From positions 53,580,852 to 53,644,851 of the forward strand of contig OZ022345.1 of assembly GCA_963989245.1 (NCBI GenBank): a stretch of 64,000 nt of DNA. Reading direction: 5' to 3'. Shown here piece after piece: positions 57,177-64,000 of the stretch. The notes beneath the pieces were generated by a model. The model saw only the letters and a list, made by a program, of their open reading frames with translations, searched no databases and was not told the DNA's origin. The position numbers were made by a program, and so were the translations under genes. The stretch's first letter is position 1, and each line of letters begins with the position of its first letter. The stretch comes from Nansenia antarctica (lineage: Eukaryota; Chordata; Actinopteri; Argentiniformes; Microstomatidae).

Positions 57177-57252
57177 GTTCTTTTTATATATATACTGTAT
57201 ATATATCTATATATATAGATATACAGTATATACTGGATATATAAAGAACCAG
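57141..57252. repeat. (TA)n microsatellite and adjoining AT-rich palindrome
   Basis: A (TA)n run at 57144-57172 is followed by a 79-bp near-perfect palindrome at 57174-57252. Its arms start 'tggttcttt' and end 'aaagaacca', with internal 'actgtatata' and 'tatacagta'. The centre is 'ctatatatatag'. Confidence 0.9.
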
Positions 57253-57879
57253 TTGAGTGACTGGGATATAATTCTATATTTGCTATCAATGATTTGAAGT
57301 ATGTTTATCTTTAAAGAGCGTGTCCATAAACAGCAGATAAATGTCAGGGCTGATCTGAGCGGAGCTGCTCTCGGGACCCGGCCAGTGCTGCTGGGATATT
57401 GCTGTGGTGACCGGCTGCCACGTTCACAGTCAGTCAGTGTTAATCATTTTTACACCGGCCTGCCGTATAACATTACTAAAGGGGAATTGCTTCAGTCTGG
57501 TCAGTGCAGAGAGCAGTTTGTCTAATCAGAGTGCAAATAGGGTTTGATCACTGTCCAGCATAATCTACTCCACGAGCAGCGTTTACAGCACTAAATCAAG
57601 CGGCGAGGAGGCTGCAGGTGCTGCCTCACAGACAGTCCCCCCCCTGGGGGCTGTAGGCTGGGGAATAAACAGCAAATAAATGGGAGTGCTGGGTAGAGGG
57701 AAGAGCTGATTAACTTGCTGCAGGGCAGTTTCTCATTATCCCCCTGCCTCAGATGGAGACCATCAGAGTCTTATACCCAGGCTCACATAGGGTGCTGGTT
57801 GAAACCAAGCAGGAGGACGCTACCCGGGCTAAAGCCATGGGTCAGATAGGGTAAACGGTGTATGGAAAATGTGTGTAGG
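57253..57879. other. Gene desert, no feature recognised
   Basis: Moderately GC-rich near 57340-57420 and 57600-57660. No coding similarity is recognised. Confidence 0.35.
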
Positions 57880-57919
57880 GGAGTGTGTCTGTGTGTGTGC
57901 GTGTGTGCTTGTGTGTGTA

Positions 57920-57961
<42 letters not shown>

Positions 57962-57999
57962 CCTGCATGCATGTGTGTGTGTACTCTACGTGCATGACT

Positions 58000-58038
<39 letters not shown>

Positions 58039-58052
58039 CTACGTGCATGACT

Positions 58053-58091
<39 letters not shown>
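57880..58091. repeat. (GT)n tract containing a duplicated 52-bp unit
   Basis: The GT repeat contains two copies of 'gtactctacgtgcatgacta' at 57981 and 58033, a 52-bp period with (GT)n spacers. It looks like a duplication within the microsatellite. Confidence 0.93.
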
Positions 58092-58092
<1 letters not shown>

Positions 58093-61000
58093 CTAAGTCC
58101 CGTGCCACCCAGTCCTCCCGTGCTGTCTCCTGGGAGAGTACTAATGTGTCAGCTCCATGGCTCATTTCTTTCAATTACAGTCAGTCTGGCTGGACCAGGA
58201 GAGCTCCACAGTGCGCCACAGACAGACAGCTCCATATGTGCACAGCGATCACTGCTTATCATGGCCCTCTAAGGGACAATTCATAAACCCCTCATTGGAG
58301 GGAGGACATTTCAGTGCTCACATTATCTATCAACACGACTTAGTAACACGTATTTCAGGATTCACATTCTATTAATTTAGGTCACGTTTTCTCAGAGGCG
58401 TTTTAGATAGCAGTCAAATCTGATCTTGGGATAACAGTCAAAATTGGGATTATTTACTACTATCAGATATATATCTCCTTTCCCCTCTCACATGCTATCA
58501 CATCAAAACATTTATTTACGAATACAATATCCTGTCAAATTGTACATTCGATCAAGTTAATAATATCCATTATAAATATGAGGTTGTTCAGTCTATCAAA
58601 AAATCTAATGTGGGCATATTTCACAATAAGATATAAGGGGATCTAAATGGCCAAGGGCCATCTAACGTTGCCATCATAGAGACTACACTAAACACTGGAA
58701 AAAAGAGTCAAATCATTTAAATTCCCCTTTAATCTGCTACTGGTCACGTTATCTATGCTCCAGAGAAATACACAGAATATTCTATTGTAAAATGTTGATT
58801 TAGAACCTCACCTGAATATAAAGCATCTTCCGACATACTTTAAATGTGCGACTGTGTTTGCTATTGTGCTTCCCCCTATGGTTTCAAAGCAAATTAATTA
58901 ACAGGATACAGAACAAGGTAGAATGCAAATGTTGGAGCCTCACTTTAAGCCTGCGTATCCTTTTGTTCCCTTTTATTGTACCAAATTATTTAATTGGGTC
59001 TCTCTGATTGTGAGCAGACACAGGACGGAACACAGGCCATTGTCAGCATCCATACAAGCCACAATGCAGTATCAAATTCAATTCCCATCAAAACGGCTGG
59101 CTGCCATAGAGCCCCGCACGGTCCTGGAGATTAATGAAGATCTGCATTAAGGCAAAGCGCTGGCCTGAGATGGGAGATTTCTCCCAAATAAAAGGCCCCT
59201 TCACTAAGAACAAAAGGAGCCCTGAAAAGCAATGGGCCGTTCTGAGAGGATGAAATAAATCAAAAATGAAGAAAGGAGTTAGGGAGGGGAGGAGAAATGG
59301 TCTGAAATAAACGAATTTCTTTCCCTGTCATTTGATTTACTTTTCTAAATCAACAAGTTGAGAGGTATCATATGGCAGCCTGATGGCTTTTGATAGATGG
59401 GTCATACTTGTTTTGTAGCAGACTAGCTTTATATCCGAAACTAGATATCAGACTAGCATTACTAGATATACAGTATTTTAGATCAACTTACCTCTTAACA
59501 AGATCAAAAGACAATCATAAGAACTAAATAATAATAGCTAACAGAAATAGAAACACTGAATAACAGTGAGGTATTAGCATCCTCACACTGATAGAGATGG
59601 AAGTAGCCATGCCCATCACAAATCCATCCTATTCACAGCCTATGCACAACACAGACAACAGGGGGGGAAATAAGTTAATAAAAAAATCACAAAGCATACA
59701 ACAAAACCAAACCCTAAGACAACATAATGTGCTATAATGTGCATTCCACAAACAACATGATCTCACATTTGATGACAATGTGAGCTGTTTACACAAGTTG
59801 TATTATATTAATCAAGGTATTATGAGGATCTAATATGAAACATAATTTGCTGCAGAGCAATGTTGCACAGTTGCTGACAGTTTCTGAATGAACATGTTTT
59901 GTCTGCTTTGTTCCTTGTTATAACAGAATTATCTGCAAGGAGACATAGTTCAACTGCAAAGAGAGTGTGAATGGATTTCCATTCTTCATTTGTTGTGAGT
60001 TGTTTTGAATAACTTAATTGATTGGAGGACTTGTTCTCCGAGAGCCTGTTGACAGATGGGCTCTGTCATCTCGAGGTGAACCAAATATATTTGTTTTGAC
60101 TGAATCATTAAAATCTCTTTGTTTCCAATGTTGTGAGTAAGTCGACTCAGTTCTATTAAAGAGTACTGTGTAATAAGTCTTTGTTTTTAATGTATTATCC
60201 TCAGTCCTAAGAGTCACAACATGTACTCACAACAACAGTGTTATATACAGGGTTTGACCTTGATTTCAGGTGAATTATGATAATGGTTCATTGTTAATGC
60301 ATGATAGAAATGTATTTGGCTTCTTCTTCCATTCTGAAAAAGAGATTAAACTGAGATCACAAAGCAATATTGGATTCCAAACTTTTCGGGGCTGACGCCA
60401 CCCAAACAGTACACCACTCTTTCACATTCTCCGCATGGTGTGTCCCTGCCCGCCATATTTACTTCATTTCCCCCGATTCATAGATGCTGCTCGCTGGACC
60501 AGAACATTCCAGCTGCCACCTCAACATCTCATTATTTTTTGAAATATCAAGCTTGTATCTTCTTGATAAATAATTCGCAGTAGTATAATGTATCAGACTG
60601 AAACATATTTTCAGGGGGCCATGGAGGTTAAAGTGCCAATCTCACCTTTTTAATTTTTTTTGCCCTGAAGACAGTGATTTCCATATATAGAGTGACCAGG
60701 GTTTGTGTTGAACATGAGCAATCGGGATGAAGCGCACGGCGACACATATTGCTGTCAGAGATTGGAAATGAGGCCTGCTAACCTGTAGGCAGCCTCCTCG
60801 GACCAATCAGCTTTGCGCATTGCCAATGCATTATCCGCCACTAAAAAGAATTGTGACTGTGAAGTTTTTATCGGAGTCGTTGACAAACATTACTCTTTAA
60901 TGCAGTTTTGTAGAAATGCATTCTTATCCCTCTTGGAAGGCATTTATCTACTTGAAACCTGCAAAATGGTTGCCACAGGGAAGGATTTCTTTTAATAGAC

Positions 61001-63635
61001 CACAATAGGCTCAGTATGGGACACATTGTGATTTTGGTGAGAGATAGGGGCCCTGCCATATATTCATGGGAAATTGTTTATCTTCAAGCAGGTGGAGAGA
61101 AAAGGCAATTTTACAATGGCATTTTAACTTTCATCTGAAATGATTCTTTTCACTCTTCTAAATTGTTCTTTAGAATTTGAGGCAGGTGCTTTTCAAAGTG
61201 AATATCAATCTGCAAAAGGAGACATCATCAAATATGAATACCAGCCACCCAGGAGAAATAAATGTAACACATTGCTGTATGGAAGATAAATATAAACAGC
61301 ATAGTTGCTGCATTTATCAGTTTAAGAAAAAATAAATATATATTTTATAAATAACTTGTGATATGCATTTCTGTAGATTTTAGATCTAAATGCATGCATC
61401 CACTGTTTGGAGGGCATTTAAATGAATCCCATCTCAAGAAAAACAGTGTTCTGTGGGAAGCAAACAATCCATGGAATCTCCCATTCAGATGTGGCCACAT
61501 TGTGCGCAGACGGGTACTTTCTCTCAGGCCTACAGCTTGGGGTCCTTTTCTTGTGGGGTCCCTGTGATACTTGGGTAGGGCCTATCTGCGTGACAGAGCC
61601 CAGCGAGGAGGGGACACAATGCAGGAGTGAGGCAGAGCAGGGCCTGGAGACGGGGGGCCTTGTGCGCTCTTAACGCCGCTCTCAGGAAGCAAGGACAATA
61701 AATCAATAGACTGTCCCTCTCCGGCAGGGGCCAAATGTAAACAAATTGAAAAGAATCCAGAACAAAACAGATTGGTGACTGAAACACACAGACTCAATGG
61801 GGGGACTCCTACAAATGGAATGCCTTTGTGGCGTGTCCCTTACAGCTCGCACCCTGAATTGCGCCACTCACGGCGACATGGCAGTTCATTGCAAGTCTTT
61901 TTGTTTTGTTTGTGCGTCAAACTTAAACGTAAGACTACAAACCAACAGGTACAAAGCCTCAGACATACAATACAGTACCGTTACATATTTTAACGGTAGA
62001 GCTAATTTCAGACTCTGTATGACTCTCACATGTGCAACAAGAAATAACATTCAAGGATTCACCCGTGTCGAATGTGTAGATTATCAGTCCCCTGCTCCTT
62101 TACCCATCCTTTCCAGACGAGCCTCAGCATCTTCCTACACTAGAGAGCTCAGAGGCACCAGCAGGGAGATCTCGGCTTGTCAGTGCTGCACGCCACAAGT
62201 TCAATTAATGAATCTATAAAATGTTGACTTTTTTTTTTTATGAGAGAATCTGTTGTAGCTCTTTATCAGAGCACTTCATATTCTAGTGAAGTGGAATGGT
62301 GTACCACATTTGCGAGGCAGAACTAATGCCACATATAAATCTCAAGTAATAAGCGGGCCCCGGGGACATCATCTAAATGAAGATTTTACAGCAATTTGAA
62401 CCTGCCTGCAATTTGATTCCAGCCTAAAGTGCATTTGTTTAACAGGTGCTTGAGATGCACTCATCTCCCTCCAACGTGTCGCTATGTCTCCTTTATTAAT
62501 TTCTGGATTGTGAGTGGGTGGGGGAGTGTGAAGAGAAAGGGGAGTTGACAAACACTAATCAAAGGGTTCAGAGGGGGCTGACTCTTACATTCACCCAATC
62601 TACTTTTTGCTTCATTTGCAAACTAATGATTTAAACCCCCACAATCTGTTTGGGGTCAGCTCTTGTGTATTTTGGATACGCTTGGCTATTAGCATCAGTG
62701 AAAGCTTCAGATGTGTCAAGCCTGCTCCCCCTCCAGTGGTAGTCACCTACTTTAATTTCCCTGCAGGCCTCAGAGGGGGATGAATTCAACTAAAATCACA
62801 AGCTGTTTTGTTGGCAATCCTTTGTGGCCTATAATGAATCTAATGAATATAAAGAGAGAGGGGGGAGGGAGGGGAGGGAGGGGAGGGAGAGAGGGATGGA
62901 CGCGAATCCATTTTGACCACGCTGTGTGGCTTTTACTCGACGATTTGTGACCCACAACAATGGGACAATGGAGAGTGTTTTTGTACCCTTAATTTGCCTT
63001 TGTGTTTCAGCTTCATCACTTTCACAGCCCAGCATTCAAAGTCGTCAGTTGGAGAATAACTGCTGACTCCACTGTCCGTCACACAAAAGGGAGGCTTTAA
63101 GATGAATCCCTAACTATCACCCAGCCAGCAGAGCAGAAAGGAAACAACAGACAAGTCAAAAGTATTATTCGCCAGGGTTCCTAAACAGGCCTGAGGCACT
63201 CCCCTTCTTGTCTAACACACCGCAGGCCGTGTTCTCAGTTACCCAGCCACCTTCTCTCTAAACCTGCGCAACATTTCTATGCCACCTCTGAGAGGACTTG
63301 TAGCAGGAGTTTGGCACGTTAATTAAAGTGGTACATCTGATAGTAGTGTGACTCGGTGCAGGTAGGTAAAGGAGCCCAGTGGAGTTGTGGCGGCGCTGTT
63401 AGAGCAGGCGTGTTTCTGAGTGCACTCATTTCACAGGCCCCTCAGGTGGCAGGATCGTATTAACAGGCCCTTTGTTCACCTCTCAAACCCACATTCAGGT
63501 CAGGCTTACAAACTTAAAGGAAAAGAGAAACTTTAAGGAACTCTCACACACATCTATCTACTCTATACAAAAACACATATGGAATAGAACACTACTGCAT
63601 TTGGTAGCGTGTATGAAATACAGAATATATAAAAC
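58092..63635. other. Gene desert, possible regulatory sequence of sox21
   Basis: No exon or mobile element is recognised over 5.5 kb. Blocks that look like unique, moderately GC-rich non-coding sequence with SOX- or homeodomain-like words lie near 59090-59240 ('gagattaatgaagatc', 'aagaacaaaaggag') and 60780-61060. A G-rich tract with quadruplex potential lies at 62860-62887. All assignments here are inference. Confidence 0.35.
62860..62887 (+). other. G-quadruplex-forming motif
   Basis: Six runs of three or more G are separated by single A bases ('ggggggagggaggggaggga' and onward). This fits the G3+N1 quadruplex pattern on the plus strand. Confidence 0.8.
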
Positions 63636-63657
63636 ATACACACACACACACACACAC
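63636..63657. repeat. Short (CA)n microsatellite
   Basis: About 22 bp of CA repeat. Confidence 0.9.
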
Positions 63658-64000
63658 CATAAGACCACACATAGCTATACGGGTTCCCTCCTGTGGCCTG
63701 ATATGAACATCTACAGGGCAAAATCACAAAAATGTTCTGTGTCAGTGGTCCATGCAAGTATGTTTCCCAGTCCCTATAATCATTTCTATTCATAAACATG
63801 CAGTGTGCTATCCTCCACCTAGCAGCTGCCTCTGTGCATTGGAGATTACTATTATGCATCTCAGAGAGCCAGGGATAAACATCTCTCCCCACTTTTAAAG
63901 TTTGCAAGCATGAGGCATATTTAATACCATATGACTTAAGCATCCCTTCAGGTATCACATGCAATCTTTTTAAATTCTATATACATTGTTCGACTTTAAT
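63658..64000. other. Intergenic sequence at the window end
   Basis: No gene is supported. The 133-codon minus-strand frame at 63563-63964 runs through the CA repeat and has no recognisable family. Confidence 0.35.

Noticed and set aside
61797..62219. 140-codon plus-strand frame
   Set aside because: There is no recognisable similarity or composition of a real protein, and no neighbouring exons.

Overview
The window is vertebrate nuclear DNA, almost certainly from a teleost fish. The evidence is intron-split genes with GT-AG junctions, an AT-rich background, very long (CT)n, (GT)n and (TA)n microsatellites, and many fish-type repeats: an L2-like LINE, tRNA-derived SINEs with the 'TTTGGATAAAAG' tail, hAT and TA-target MITEs. 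The species cannot be named from the sequence alone. Gene order is gpc6 (+), dct (-), a gtsf1-like gene (-), sox21 (-). This matches the human chromosome 13 order GPC6-DCT-(TGDS-GPR180)-SOX21, except that TGDS and GPR180 are not visible and a gtsf1-like gene sits in the gap.

Layout. 1-6.6 kb: the last three coding exons of glypican-6, with an L2 LINE upstream and a 1.05-kb TTAA-flanked transposon in the last intron. 6.6-10 kb: gpc6 3' UTR or intergenic, convergent with dct. 10.0-14.1 kb: a complete eight-exon dct (dopachrome tautomerase) on the minus strand, with all six copper-ligand histidines and three short non-autonomous elements in its introns. 15-18 kb: fragments of several non-LTR retrotransposons. 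18-26 kb: relics of a second dct copy (exon 5-like at 18.06 kb, exon 1-like at 25.05 kb), in the same orientation as dct. Between these relics lies a complete five-exon gtsf1-like gene (19.36-21.17 kb), flanked by a direct repeat of about 575 bp and a nested pair of hAT transposons with perfect 8-bp target duplications. The relic exon 1 is split by a 580-bp solo LTR with a 5-bp target duplication. 26-44 kb: a gene desert with microsatellites, one 624-bp hAT element and a LINE 3' end. 44.9-46.2 kb: sox21, with a predicted 5' UTR intron and a promoter region. 46-64 kb: a second gene desert with microsatellites and no supportable coding exon; such deserts around SoxB genes commonly hold enhancers, but I cannot test conservation here.

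The genes do not form one pathway. Glypican-6 is a GPI-anchored heparan sulfate proteoglycan, Dct makes eumelanin precursors in melanosomes, Gtsf1 assists Piwi/piRNA transposon silencing in germ cells, and Sox21 is a SoxB2 neural transcription factor. No prokaryotic-type system, CRISPR array or operon is present. The most unusual region is the 18-26 kb block, where a germline transposon-silencing factor lies inside a transposon-riddled remnant of a pigment gene.
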